In this document: positions 16,327 through 25,798 of the stretch, piece by piece
Layout of the letters: the number at the start of each line of letters is the position of its first letter
Numbering within the stretch: the first letter of the stretch is position 1
Origin: Pseudomonas fluorescens
GTDB taxonomy: Bacteria > Pseudomonadota > Gammaproteobacteria > Pseudomonadales > Pseudomonadaceae
Assembly: GCF_902497855.1 (NCBI RefSeq)
Contig: NZ_CABVHU010000013.1
Location: 149,667-213,666 of the forward strand
Length of the DNA: 64,000 nucleotides
Direction of reading: 5' to 3'
Notes under the pieces: model-generated
What the model was told of the DNA's origin: nothing
The model's input: only the letters and a program-made list of their open reading frames with translations
Database searches by the model: none
Program-made: the position numbers and the translations under genes

Positions 16327-19300
16327 TCAGTTTTCGGCTGCAGGCTCCAAGTCAAAAAACAGCTTTCGTAACGCCGGGTCGTCGATCTTGCGTAAAACCC
16401 CATCAATGGGCTCGACTGTGGCGAATGTTTTTTGTTGCTCCTCGGTAAGCGTTTTCAAATAGGTTTCCGAGATCTTCAGGTGCGCGGCAGTGGGAAAATC
16501 TTGAGGACTTTTCAGGGTCGGGTAATGGAAATGAGCGACCCAGAGTTCCCGATCCTTATTGGTCCTGTCGAGAATCCGGTACTCCTGAAAATAGTCGCCC
16601 AGCTGTTTAGTCTTGATTCGGCCTTGGTCTCGACGCAAATCGATCTGAGCATTGTCATGCATCCATTTGAATATGGACTGAGTGGGCTTCCTCAATTTGT
16701 AGAGGCTGGCGCGCACGCTTTTGCCCGACTCGCGCAGAGTCTCTGCTGCTGTAAGCAAATCCCGAGGTAAACCGGCCACCGGATATTGCTTCGTGCGCGT
16801 CAAAACTTCCTTCACGCTGTCCGCGCTTTGCTTAAGTTTGCTGGCTTGTTGATCGAATATCTCCTGCATGTCCGCAGGGATACGCGAAGGTCGATAGGCG
16901 TCTTTTCGGGTGTGTTCGATAAAACGAGGCACGTCATCTACCAGGTCGAAACCGTTCGAGACGATGTCCGCGTCGTCCGATAGCGAAGATGACTTTGCAG
17001 TATGTTCCAGAGTCAGTACCCCAAGAGATTCTTCGATACTGGATGGCGTTTCACTGCTGGTCTGTTGACGTGGTCTGGTCTTTTTTACCTTGATCTGGGT
17101 CTTTGAGCGCATCGCTGCCTGCTTCGACGGTCCGGCAGATTCTTTCGACTTGGCCTGTTGTTCTTTTTCCAGCAAGGACGAGCGCAGCTTTTCAGCGTTT
17201 TTCGCGAATCCGTCAATGAGCTCAAGCAGGTGGTCAACACTCGCTTGCTTTAAATGGCCCGGGTATATTTCTGGCAGTTCCCGAAACCGCTGAGCGACAT
17301 CGGCAAAGGTTTCGATTAACTGACTCAATTCCTCAATCTGCTGTTGTGGGTTGAGATCGTCTGGTGTTTTCTTCAGGTACTTTGAAATCCGGTGAGCGGC
17401 AGTGGCCCCCCTCACGGTCAGATTGCCGACGTCATCACGAGCCTGCGTCATAGTCGCGCTAGCCTGTTCTTCCAGGCAAAGCTCCTGAGCGATGCCGATT
17501 TCGTTGGCTCTGATTTCCCATTCGGTGAAAGAAGGCGCCAGCTTTCGAAGGAGAATCGCTTGCTTAACGCCTGGCATTCCGAGCGCATCCATTGTGTCGA
17601 GTTCTTCTCGTGAAAGCACAAGTCTTTCAACCATCGCCTGGCTCAAATCTGTCGCTTGCTGTACTTGGTTTACATGGGCTTCCCTTGACGATTTAGCTAT
17701 CGTGACTTCAGACCGCCAAGCGCGGGTCAACCGGACATACTCTCTTTTTTTTACGAAGAACCAGAGCGAATGATATTTCTCTAACTCAGTATGCATGCGC
17801 AACGATTCGGAGATGTAGCTCGACCCGCCACCCAGTGCATGCCATTCCCTTAGTTGCTCCAAAGCTTGGCGGTAAGCTGCGATCATCTCATCCGTTTTTT
17901 CCACGAACACGGCTGACAATCGATCACGGGTCTCTGCCGTGGCCGCGGAAAATTCTGCCTGAGCCTTGGCGACGGCGTTCTTTTTCTGCTCTTCGCTGCC
18001 TTCGATGTCCGGATCCTGCGGCCCGGCCTTCTTTTTCTGAAACAGGTCTCGTGCTTCTTTCAGTTCTATTCTGCGACGTTGATTCGAATCTTGTAGCGTT
18101 TTACGTCGATGTTTCGGCCCGCCGCCTTTCAATCGCCAGCGCAGATCAAGCACCCATCGTCCGTCATTATCACTGGCAAGCAATGGGCCATATTTTGCCG
18201 GGTTATCGGGATCGACGATTTGCACCTGGTCATCCCCGGTAACACTGACGATGAACCAGCGTTTGCCGACTTTGGCATAGGTTTTATGATCAAAATGATG
18301 TAAATGCCTTGGAATAGCGCTGTCCTTGCTCGCATCCTCGGTATCAAGGCCGGGCGGAGTGACGTTGAAAGCGTCCAGATAGGCCTCAAGTTCTGCTGGT
18401 GAGCGCCGGGGGACTGACCCGGGTGCGGCCACTTGAGAATCATGTGTCGAGGGGAGCTCGCCTGAATGGACGGTCATGTCGAGCGTGACAGCAATGGTCG
18501 CAGGGGCTGGGGCCTCATGCTCTGTCAGCGACTCGCGGGCGATACCGGGCTTGCTCAATAGCGTCTTGCGCCGCATCACCGCGTGATGGCTGAGCATTAT
18601 GCCCAGCGATAACAGGATGTCCGCCTCGGATCGCCACTGGTTGAAGCTGTCGCCTTTTTCATGGGCATCAAGGGCTTGTTGGATTTGTTCGATAACCTGC
18701 CAGGCCCACACCGCGGTGCCGACGGCACCACTGAGGAAGTTGGTCGCGACGCTGAATAATGCCCAGCTGCTGTCTTTGAGCAGTGTCCAGCGCCGTTCGG
18801 CATTCGATTGTGATTGGCGGTCCGCAAGGGTGACCAGCGCCTGGGCATTTTTTCTGAACAGTGCGGTGTGGGTATCCCCGGTCATTTCCCGGGTTTCCAA
18901 TACCACTCGCCCGAACTGCTCGGCCCTGAGGAAAGGGTTGACCAGCTGTTCAGCTGCCAACCATGGAGACGGCAGCCCCACCGGAAAAACGTACTGGGAG
19001 TATTCAAAGCTCAGGGTTTTGGTTGCAAGCCAGGCAAGTACCGAGTCGCGCAGATCTCCGGGCTGGTGCAAGGCGTAGAGCAGATTCTGCCGCGAGGGAA
19101 ACTGCATCAACGGTACATCCTGCATCGGCCGATAAAGCAGACAGGCCCCCTTGGTATCGTCCCGAGGGCTGATAATGAACATATTGGTCACGGTGTCGCT
19201 GGCGCTGATCAAACGGTGTTGCGGCTTCAGCGTCAGGGGGTAGATAGCGATGGGGTTGGCAGGGCCAGGGGCGGTATTCATCCATTTGCAAATGTATTGA

Positions 19301-20877
19301 TAGCCTTGCTCGGTCACTCCAGACTCTTGTTTGATCTTCTCTTCCAGTGCCTTGAGCGGTAACAGCCAGCGTAGTTGATCACGATAGAAGTGGGCCTGAC
19401 GTCGGGATGTGACCGGGTCATCGATCAGCGTTTTCTTGACCAGTGCCGGGTAGGCACCGCCGACGTCCACCTTGGCCGCTATGCGGGTGAGCAATTGCGG
19501 CGTCAGCCAGTCAGGAACCTGCGCACCATTTTTGAACGATAGTGTCGCCCTGTAAGGCGCGTCGTTCTCCAGTGCGAACTCGGCCATGGTTTCAATGTGC
19601 TGGTCGAGAGGGTTGGGCAAGGTGAAATTATCGACGGTAAAGCTATTGGTTATATTGATTTGCAAGTCGTCCCACGGCGGCGCTGCGGTACCCACTGCGC
19701 TTTTATCGGCGATGATCGCGTCACGCATCGATTGGTGAGCAAATTGACTGATGGAGGGTATTTCGGTTCTGGCGATCCTGTACTTGGCCTTGCGGTACAG
19801 TTTCCCAAGGGCGGTGATGTAACGACGATAGTCATCCATGTCGTTGGCGGGTGCATTGCGCAACCAGTCAGGAATTGCCGCGTCCAGTTGTTTGAAACGT
19901 GATTGATCGAGGGTATCCAGCCCCTTTCCGGGCTTTGGTACTTCAATGTACGCCTCGGCCTGTCTGAGTTGATCGATGCTGTCTATTTGCGATGATACCA
20001 ATGCCCAGGCCATATGATCGAAAACGTTGCCATCGGGCTCGAATAATCGCCATTCCAGTGCGGCCCCTGTCGGCAACTGGTCGAGCCGCCCCGGTAGGGT
20101 GCTTCCGAGGTTTTCCAACGAATCGAACGACTCGTAGCCTCGCTCGATCGTGTACAGGACGATAAGCTGGCGCTGGCGGTAAGTTGCCTTGATCACCAGT
20201 GCTCCGCCGACCAGAAGATGCCTGGGTATTTCATTTTCAACGACGTCGATATCGATCAGACACGCCTGAATGTCCGAAAAGTCGGTATTGGTACTTTTGC
20301 GCGAAGTTCTGGCCGGGGCGGCGAAGACTTCCCGGGCCATGGTGCACTCGTCCGCATCCCAACCTTTCACCCGGTTTACATTGAGCGCTTTTCGCAGTGA
20401 GTTGGAAAGTGTTTGCCAGCGTGGAAGTTCATGCACTTTTTGATTCCAGAAACTCAGCTGGCGGTCCTGGAATTCTATGAACAACAAGGCGATCGCTTCA
20501 TTGAGCGTCAGGGCGACTTCCTCAATGCTGACCGCGAGTTGGACCGGGTCGTCTGCCTGCGGCTCAAGCGTCAGGAAGTGTTCCCCTTCGATACAGTCTA
20601 CAGTCGTTCCGTTGAGCCCGTGACTAACCAGCGCATGCGTCAGCGATTCGTAACGGATCGGCCCGCTCTGAACCTCATCGTCGATCACTTGCCATTGCGG
20701 GCTGCCGACGACTGCTTTGTCGGGGTCGATGTCCAGGTCGGGGTATTGTTCTTTCAGCATTTGGCGCAGCAAGTGCGAGGCGACCTCATTCAGTGTGGGG
20801 CCATGGCTGGTCTGATTGACCAGGTCGCTTTTTTCCACCAGAGGTTCGGTTTTGCCGCTGTCGATAGCGTCTGTCAT
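16327..20877 (-). CDS. Very large putative toxin, DUF6543/dermonecrotic-toxin-like
   Basis: The 1516-residue protein begins MTDAIDSGKTEPLVEKS with no signal peptide; AAGGAA precedes the ATG. Its N-terminal and central parts resemble the DUF6543 or dermonecrotic-toxin-domain proteins that are common, large and variable in fluorescent pseudomonads. A hydrophobic stretch near residues 695-720 (LFSVATNFLSGAVGTAVWAW) could be a membrane-insertion helix. The C-terminal third (about 1000-1400) is charged and helical (for example AVAKAQAEFSAATAETRDRLSAV). I see no zinc or protease motif I can name. It is a single gene, with no secretion genes nearby. The family is recognised by pattern only. Confidence 0.6.
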   Translation of the reverse strand: MTDAIDSGKTEPLVEKSDLVNQTSHGPTLNEVASHLLRQMLKEQYPDLDIDPDKAVVGSPQWQVIDDEVQSGPIRYESLTHALVSHGLNGTTVDCIEGEHFLTLEPQADDPVQLAVSIEEVALTLNEAIALLFIEFQDRQLSFWNQKVHELPRWQTLSNSLRKALNVNRVKGWDADECTMAREVFAAPARTSRKSTNTDFSDIQACLIDIDVVENEIPRHLLVGGALVIKATYRQRQLIVLYTIERGYESFDSLENLGSTLPGRLDQLPTGAALEWRLFEPDGNVFDHMAWALVSSQIDSIDQLRQAEAYIEVPKPGKGLDTLDQSRFKQLDAAIPDWLRNAPANDMDDYRRYITALGKLYRKAKYRIARTEIPSISQFAHQSMRDAIIADKSAVGTAAPPWDDLQINITNSFTVDNFTLPNPLDQHIETMAEFALENDAPYRATLSFKNGAQVPDWLTPQLLTRIAAKVDVGGAYPALVKKTLIDDPVTSRRQAHFYRDQLRWLLPLKALEEKIKQESGVTEQGYQYICKWMNTAPGPANPIAIYPLTLKPQHRLISASDTVTNMFIISPRDDTKGACLLYRPMQDVPLMQFPSRQNLLYALHQPGDLRDSVLAWLATKTLSFEYSQYVFPVGLPSPWLAAEQLVNPFLRAEQFGRVVLETREMTGDTHTALFRKNAQALVTLADRQSQSNAERRWTLLKDSSWALFSVATNFLSGAVGTAVWAWQVIEQIQQALDAHEKGDSFNQWRSEADILLSLGIMLSHHAVMRRKTLLSKPGIARESLTEHEAPAPATIAVTLDMTVHSGELPSTHDSQVAAPGSVPRRSPAELEAYLDAFNVTPPGLDTEDASKDSAIPRHLHHFDHKTYAKVGKRWFIVSVTGDDQVQIVDPDNPAKYGPLLASDNDGRWVLDLRWRLKGGGPKHRRKTLQDSNQRRRIELKEARDLFQKKKAGPQDPDIEGSEEQKKNAVAKAQAEFSAATAETRDRLSAVFVEKTDEMIAAYRQALEQLREWHALGGGSSYISESLRMHTELEKYHSLWFFVKKREYVRLTRAWRSEVTIAKSSREAHVNQVQQATDLSQAMVERLVLSREELDTMDALGMPGVKQAILLRKLAPSFTEWEIRANEIGIAQELCLEEQASATMTQARDDVGNLTVRGATAAHRISKYLKKTPDDLNPQQQIEELSQLIETFADVAQRFRELPEIYPGHLKQASVDHLLELIDGFAKNAEKLRSSLLEKEQQAKSKESAGPSKQAAMRSKTQIKVKKTRPRQQTSSETPSSIEESLGVLTLEHTAKSSSLSDDADIVSNGFDLVDDVPRFIEHTRKDAYRPSRIPADMQEIFDQQASKLKQSADSVKEVLTRTKQYPVAGLPRDLLTAAETLRESGKSVRASLYKLRKPTQSIFKWMHDNAQIDLRRDQGRIKTKQLGDYFQEYRILDRTNKDRELWVAHFHYPTLKSPQDFPTAAHLKISETYLKTLTEEQQKTFATVEPIDGVLRKIDDPALRKLFFDLEPAAEN

Positions 20878-20962
20878 GGTTGTTTCCTTCGATTCAGGGA
20901 TCAGGACGAACGCGTCAATCCTGACGATGGCATCGAAGGTAGAGGGTTGCGATTGAAGGGGG

Positions 20963-20980
20963 GCGGTAACTAATTACCGC
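20963..20980. repeat. Perfect inverted repeat upstream of the large toxin-like gene
   Basis: GCGGTAA-CTAA-TTACCGC is a perfect 18-bp palindrome about 85 bp before the start of the DUF6543-like gene. It could be a regulator-binding site; no regulator gene is adjacent. Confidence 0.5.
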
Positions 20981-21047
20981 AGGCGAAAAAATTGCTGAAG
21001 CGCAGTCTTCATATAGCAAGGTTACAACCAGATAATTTTTCAACATG

Positions 21048-21071
21048 CCTCCTGCCGGCAACGGCAGGAGG
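21048..21071 (-). terminator. Hairpin after the polyamine-binding-protein gene
   Basis: CCTCCTGCCG-GCAA-CGGCAGGAGG forms a perfect 10-bp stem 11 bp beyond the stop of the gene at 21082. Only an imperfect T-rich tract follows on the minus strand (TTGAAAAATT), so termination is probable but not classic. It may also insulate the region between two same-strand genes. Confidence 0.55.
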
Positions 21072-21081
21072 TGTTCAATTA

Positions 21082-22197
21082 TCAAGTCCCGGACTTTATC
21101 TTGGTCCAGGCCCGGGTCCGCGCACGTTCGGCATCGCGGGGTAGCGGCTGCAGGGTGTAGAGCGTGCCCATTGCCGCGTCGGTCGGGTACAGGTTCGGGT
21201 TGTTGCGGATCGCCGGGTCGACGCTCTCCGTGGCGTCCTTGTTCGGGTTCGGGTAGCCGACGAAGTCGCTGACCGGCGCGATCACCTGGGGTTGCAGCAA
21301 GTAGTTGATAAAGGTGTAGGCGTCTTCCGTGTTCTTTGCGCCTTTGGGAATGGCAAGCATGTCGAACCAGATCGGCGCGCCTTCTTTTGGCAGGCGCATG
21401 TCGACGGTCACGCCGTTCTTGGCTTCCTTGGCGCGGTTGGCGGCCTGGGAGAAGCTGCCGGAGTAACCGACGGCGACGCAGATGTCACCGTTGGCGATGT
21501 CAGCCATGTACTTGGAGGAGTGAAAGTAAGTGACGTATGGACGAATTTTCATCAGCAAGGCTTCAGCCTTGGCATAGTCCGCCGGCTTCTTGCTGTTGGG
21601 GTCCAGGCCGAGGTGTTGGAGGGCGAGCGGCAGGATCTCCGACGGCGAGTCGAGCAGGGCGACGCCGCACTGCTTGAGCTTGCTGATGTTCTCTTCGTTG
21701 AAGATCAGGTCCCAACTGTCCACCGGGGCGTTGTCGCCCAAGGCAGCCTTGACCTTGTCCGGGTTGAAGCCAATCAGGATGGTGCCGTACATGTAAGGCA
21801 CGGCGAATTTATTGCCGGGGTCGTTGGCTTCGATCAGCTTCATCAGCTTGGGATCGAGGTGGTTCCAGTTTGGCAGTTTACTGCGCTCCAGTGGCTGGAA
21901 AACGCCGGCTTCGATCTGCTTGGCGAGGAACACGTTGGATGGCACCACCACGTCGTAGCCGGAGTTGCCGGTCAGCAATTTGGCTTCCAACGCTTCGTTG
22001 GTGTCGAAGATGTCGTAGACCAGCTTGGTCTGGGTGTTCTGGGCCTTGAAATCTTCCAGCGCCTTGGGCGTGATGTAGTCGAACCAGTTGTAGACGCGCA
22101 ACGTTCGTTCTTCAGCGTGAACGGCGCCACTGAGCACGGTGGTGCACAGCAGTGTGGGGAAGAGCGCGGGAGCGATAAAACGCTTGAGTCGATTCAT
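21082..22197 (-). CDS. Polyamine ABC transporter periplasmic binding protein (PotF/SpuD type)
   Basis: The 371-residue extracellular solute-binding protein has a signal peptide (MNRLKRFIAPALFPTLLCTT..., cleavage after VHA) and the mature start EERTLRVYNWFDYITPKALEDFKAQ, typical of PotD/PotF. ATG 22197 is used because it starts a proper signal peptide and has GAGGAAAC upstream; the open frame extends to 22242. It begins 13 bp after the acetylpolyamine amidohydrolase stop, so the pair is an operon. No permease or ATPase genes follow, so it must work with a transporter encoded elsewhere or act as a sensor. Confidence 0.88.
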   Translation of the reverse strand: MNRLKRFIAPALFPTLLCTTVLSGAVHAEERTLRVYNWFDYITPKALEDFKAQNTQTKLVYDIFDTNEALEAKLLTGNSGYDVVVPSNVFLAKQIEAGVFQPLERSKLPNWNHLDPKLMKLIEANDPGNKFAVPYMYGTILIGFNPDKVKAALGDNAPVDSWDLIFNEENISKLKQCGVALLDSPSEILPLALQHLGLDPNSKKPADYAKAEALLMKIRPYVTYFHSSKYMADIANGDICVAVGYSGSFSQAANRAKEAKNGVTVDMRLPKEGAPIWFDMLAIPKGAKNTEDAYTFINYLLQPQVIAPVSDFVGYPNPNKDATESVDPAIRNNPNLYPTDAAMGTLYTLQPLPRDAERARTRAWTKIKSGT

Positions 22198-22210
22198 TAT
22201 TCTTGTTTCC

Positions 22211-23242
22211 TCATTGAGCGCTTTCAAAACCTTCGAGAACATTCACGGCATTGATGCCGATTTCCTCGACCGCATAACCGCCTTCCATCACGAACAACGT
22301 CGGCTTGCCGAGGCGTGCGATGCGCTCGCCCATCGCCAGGTAGTCCGGGCTGTCGAGTTTGAACTGGGAAATAGGGTCGTCCTTGAAGGTATCGACGCCC
22401 AGGGAAACGACAACGATGTCCGCACTGTAGGTTTCAATCTCTTTGCAGGCTTGTTCCAGCGCAGCGCTCCAGGTATTCCAACCGCTACCGGCTGGCAGAG
22501 GGTAGTTGAAGTTGAAACCTTCACCCGCGCCTTCGCCGTGTTCGTCGTCATAGCCGAGGAAGAACGGAAACTCGGCTTCCGGATGACCGTGGATTGAAGT
22601 GAAGAGTACATCGCTGCGCGCATAGAAAATCGATTGGGTGCCGTTGCCGTGGTGGTAGTCGACATCGAGGATCGCGACCTTTTTGTGGCCTTGATCGAGG
22701 AAGGCCTGAGCGGCGATGGCAGCGTTGTTGAGGTAGCAATAACCGCCCATCAAATCACTGGCAGCATGATGACCGGGTGGCCGGCAAAGGGCGAAGGCAC
22801 TGCGGGCACCGCGCTGGATTTCAGCCTGGGCAGTGAGGGCCACCTGCGCTGCGCTGTACGCCGCTTGCCAGGTACCGGCAGTGATCGGCGCGCCGCCGTC
22901 GAAGCTGTAATAGCCGAGCTGGCCATGCAGGCTGGTGGGGATGATCGGGCGCAGGGTGCGGGCGGGCCAGGTATAGGGCAGCAGGTCGCCATCGGTATTG
23001 AACTCGGTCCAGCGCGCCCAGGCACCTTTGAAGAATTCAAGATAGTCGCGGCTGTGGATGCGTGCGATTGGGTCGAGACCAAAATCCTTGGGTGCTTCTA
23101 CGGCGCCAAGGTTCTGCTTTTGCACCCGTGCCAGCACATGGTCTGCACGCGAGGGCATTTCGAAGCAGGGCTTGAGTTGTCCGTCGATCAATTCACAACG
23201 GCCGTGGTGCAGGTGGTGGTCATCCGAGTAGATCGTCAGCAT
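22211..23242 (-). CDS. aphA: Acetylpolyamine amidohydrolase (histone-deacetylase family)
   Basis: The 343-residue class II HDAC-like zinc hydrolase removes acetyl groups from acetylputrescine, acetylcadaverine or related polyamines. Motifs: CRPPGHHAASDLMGGYCYLNNAAIAA contains the catalytic His pair, VAILDVDYHHGNGTQSIFY the zinc-binding Asp/His, and VVVSLGVDTFKDDP the second zinc Asp. GGAGAA precedes ATG 23242. It is coupled to the polyamine-binding protein and follows an AraC-type gene on the same strand, matching the aphA locus of P. aeruginosa. The aphA versus aphB assignment rests on context. Confidence 0.88.
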   Translation of the reverse strand: MLTIYSDDHHLHHGRCELIDGQLKPCFEMPSRADHVLARVQKQNLGAVEAPKDFGLDPIARIHSRDYLEFFKGAWARWTEFNTDGDLLPYTWPARTLRPIIPTSLHGQLGYYSFDGGAPITAGTWQAAYSAAQVALTAQAEIQRGARSAFALCRPPGHHAASDLMGGYCYLNNAAIAAQAFLDQGHKKVAILDVDYHHGNGTQSIFYARSDVLFTSIHGHPEAEFPFFLGYDDEHGEGAGEGFNFNYPLPAGSGWNTWSAALEQACKEIETYSADIVVVSLGVDTFKDDPISQFKLDSPDYLAMGERIARLGKPTLFVMEGGYAVEEIGINAVNVLEGFESAQ

Positions 23243-23316
23243 TTTCTTGTTCTCCGCAGGCTGATTCGGTTGAACACAGTCTTGCGGTGCGGGGCGTTTC
23301 AGAGAACGGCAGAAAA

Positions 23317-23344
23317 GGCCAAAAGGGGATCGATATGGCCAAAA
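23317..23344. promoter_or_regulatory. Direct repeat GGCCAAAA upstream of aphA (candidate AraC-type site)
   Basis: GGCCAAAA occurs at 23317-23324 and again at 23337-23344, 20 bp start to start, about 75-100 bp before the aphA ATG. Direct repeats two helical turns apart are the usual target of AraC-family activators, and such a gene is the next one upstream. Use is inferred. Confidence 0.5.
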
Positions 23345-23439
23345 TAGCTGACCGAAATTCGCCCCTCGAATGATGCGAGGGTTGGCTCAGGTCAGAGGTA
23401 TTTTTGCCGGCGAAGGCGGCATCCCAGGCAGTGCTGAAT

Positions 23440-24432
23440 TCAAGGCCTGAACTGACTCGGCGCCACGCCACTCCAGCGCACAAACGCATGACGAAAGCTC
23501 GCGGTCTCGCTGAAGCCCAGCGCCTCGGCAATCTGGTAGATCGGCATCTGCTCTTCACAGAGCATGAGTTTGGCCTGTTCGAAGCGCAATTCGTCGAGCA
23601 TTTCCTGATAACTGCACCCAAGGTCCTTCAGATGCCGACGTAACGTGCGCGCCGAACAATTCATCTGCTCGGCCAACCCTTCCAGCCCCGGCGCCGCATT
23701 CAATTGCGCGCGGAGTAACTGCCGAATCCGTCCCAGCCAGGCCTGACGCCCAGTGAATTCGGTATTCTGTTTGCGGCAGCGTTCGGCCATGGCTTGATGG
23801 GTGATGACATCGGCAAGCGGCAAGGGCTGGTCAAGCCAGCTTTTGTCGAAAGCAAAGGCATTGTCACGGGCCTTGAAGTGCAGCGGGCAATTGAAGTGTT
23901 CTGCATAGGTGGCTTCATAGTCGGGCGCGGCATGTTCGAAGCGCGCAGCCAGCAATGGCAACGGATGGCCGAGCAGGTCGTCGCAGATGGTTTTCAACGA
24001 CACCAGACAGAACTCGGCGTTGAATACGGCCAGCGCCGGATTTTCGCGATAATCGGCGGCTACGAACCAGATACGCTCGCCGTCGTCCTCAAGACCCAGC
24101 TCGAAAAGTGTTCCCAGCAGCGCCGGATAACGCATCGCCAGGCGTAACGCGTCACCGAAGGTGGCACTTGTGAGCAGGGCATAGCCGAGCATGCCGTAGG
24201 AGGAAACGTGCATCCGCCGGCCCAGTTCCAGGCCGATGTCACGCTTGAGCGCGACGGCGTTGGCGCAGACCTGCATTTCCTGGTTGGTGGTGATGCGCGT
24301 GTCTGCGCGGTTCAGGTCAGCGGCGCTGATGCCACTGCCCGCCAGCAGCGCCTCGCTGGACAATCCTTCGGCCTTAAAGGCGTTGAGCACCAGGGAGACG
24401 GCGTTGAGGGTGGTGAGGTGGGAGTGGAGCAT
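23440..24432 (-). CDS. AraC-family transcriptional regulator
   Basis: The 330-residue protein has an N-terminal arabinose-binding-like regulatory domain of the OruR/VqsM type (starting MLHSHLTTLNAVSLVLNAF) and a C-terminal AraC double HTH (residues about 235-330: LAEQMNCSARTLRRHLKDLG and IYQIAEALGFSETASFRHAFVRW). ATG 24432 has GGAAG upstream; the longer open frame to 24537 is partly REP sequence and is rejected. It lies directly upstream of aphA and the polyamine-binding protein and probably activates them. Confidence 0.88.
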   Translation of the reverse strand: MLHSHLTTLNAVSLVLNAFKAEGLSSEALLAGSGISAADLNRADTRITTNQEMQVCANAVALKRDIGLELGRRMHVSSYGMLGYALLTSATFGDALRLAMRYPALLGTLFELGLEDDGERIWFVAADYRENPALAVFNAEFCLVSLKTICDDLLGHPLPLLAARFEHAAPDYEATYAEHFNCPLHFKARDNAFAFDKSWLDQPLPLADVITHQAMAERCRKQNTEFTGRQAWLGRIRQLLRAQLNAAPGLEGLAEQMNCSARTLRRHLKDLGCSYQEMLDELRFEQAKLMLCEEQMPIYQIAEALGFSETASFRHAFVRWSGVAPSQFRP

Positions 24433-24492
24433 GGCGGCTTCCAGCCTTGGGATGGCTGAAACGCAGCAAGTTATATGCCCAATAACGATCAC

Positions 24493-24585
24493 CTGTAGGA
24501 GCTGGCTTGCCAGCGAAGGCGGTAAAACAGCCAACATGGATGTTGAATGTTATGGCCTCTTCGCTGGCAAGCCAGCTCCTACAGG
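24493..24585. repeat. Inverted REP pair (REPIN-like)
   Basis: CTGTAGGAGCTGGCTTGCCA at 24493 is repeated in inverse orientation ending near 24585, with about 35 bp between the palindromes. It lies between the AraC gene promoter and the end of the asparaginase gene. Confidence 0.85.
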
Positions 24586-24599
24586 GGTTTTGTGTTGTA

Positions 24600-25604
24600 T
24601 CAGCTGAGTTCGCCACAGAGGTCGAGTTCGACCAGGCGCCGAACTTCAGCAATGTCGAGTCCGGCACCCAGCAATCCGTGCAATTTGCCGTACGCAGCTT
24701 CACGGGTCATGCCGCCGCCCGAAAGCACACCAGCACCACGCAAGCGGCTACCCGCCTCATATACATCCAGCTCGACGCCACCTTCATGGCACTGCGTAAT
24801 CGCAACCACCACCACGCCGTTGTCTCGTGCTCGCGCAAGGGCGGCGAGAAACTCTGGATTGTCGCTCGGCCCCGTGCCGCTGCCATAGCACTCCAGCACC
24901 AGGCCTTGAATGCCGCTGTTCAACACACCATCAAGTTGCTCGGCACCGATACCGGGGACCAACGGCAGCACGCCGACTTTCGCCAGTTGTTTGTTCTGAC
25001 GGTAATTCAGTTCCGTTGGCAGCGAAGCGACGTTCAGACCGCCGCCCTGACGCTCAAGTCGCTTGAAGGGATGACGACCGAAACTGCGAACCTTGGCGCA
25101 ACGGGTCGGCTCCAGCAGTTCGCCATGGAAGTACAGATGAACGCCCGGCGCCAGGCCCTGGCCCAAAGCAACCAGTGCCCCGCTGAGGTTTTCCCAGGCA
25201 TCGCTGTCGGTCACGCCGGCCGGCAGCATCGAGCCGGTGAAGACGACGCGGGCGTGCAGTCCGAGCAACTGAAAACTCATGGCCGCAGCGCTGTAGGCCA
25301 GCGTGTCGGTGCCATGCAGGATCAGTACGCTGTCGCAGCCTTGTCCATCAACGGCGTCGACCACTGCTTCGCGCAGTTGCTGCCAGTACGCCGGGCTCAT
25401 GTTGGCGCTGTCGATCAGCGGCGACATCTCGCGAAAGCGCCATTGCGGCACCACCAGCTCAGGCTGGCTGGCGAGGTACTCGTGCATCCGCGCTTCGAAA
25501 CCGGACGCCGGGGCCAGGCCGTGGACACTGGCTTGCATACCGATGGTGCCGCCGGTGTAGAGCACCATGACGTGCCGGGCTGCAGGATAGGTCGAGGAAT
25601 TCAT
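24600..25604 (-). CDS. L-asparaginase (type I/II fold)
   Basis: The 334-residue amidohydrolase converts asparagine to aspartate and ammonia. The two catalytic threonine motifs are present: VMVLYTGGTIGM (residues about 12-23) and LILHGTDTLAYSA (about 90-102). There is no signal peptide (MNSSTYPAARH), so it is probably cytoplasmic. ATG 25604 has GGAGAA upstream; the longer open frame from 25658 is rejected. It sits downstream of aspA, but a strong terminator lies between, so it must have its own promoter. Together the two enzymes take asparagine to fumarate. Confidence 0.9.
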   Translation of the reverse strand: MNSSTYPAARHVMVLYTGGTIGMQASVHGLAPASGFEARMHEYLASQPELVVPQWRFREMSPLIDSANMSPAYWQQLREAVVDAVDGQGCDSVLILHGTDTLAYSAAAMSFQLLGLHARVVFTGSMLPAGVTDSDAWENLSGALVALGQGLAPGVHLYFHGELLEPTRCAKVRSFGRHPFKRLERQGGGLNVASLPTELNYRQNKQLAKVGVLPLVPGIGAEQLDGVLNSGIQGLVLECYGSGTGPSDNPEFLAALARARDNGVVVVAITQCHEGGVELDVYEAGSRLRGAGVLSGGGMTREAAYGKLHGLLGAGLDIAEVRRLVELDLCGELS

Positions 25605-25692
25605 GGGGGTTCTCCGAGAACGATGACAGCAGGCGGTCGAGCATGACGCTGACGGCACGTCGTGTCACGTTGGGCGTACGCGGTTAAAATCC

Positions 25693-25726
25693 AAAAAAAA
25701 GGGCCTGGGGATTAATCCCCAAGCCC
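25693..25726 (-). terminator. Rho-independent terminator of aspA
   Basis: On the minus strand GGGCTTGGGGA-TTAA-TCCCCAGGCCC (one GU/mismatch near the base) is followed by eight T residues, about 75 bp after the aspA stop. Confidence 0.9.
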
Positions 25727-25798
25727 TCAAAAGGTGAGAGGTGTCTAGTCCCTCGACCTGGTGAGCGTGGCTCTTGATAAGAAGAGCCGGGCGTTCGG

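Noticed and set aside
24507..24700. Open frames through the REP pair near 24500-24700
   Set aside because: REP sequence commonly leaves open frames; there is no start signal and no family similarity.
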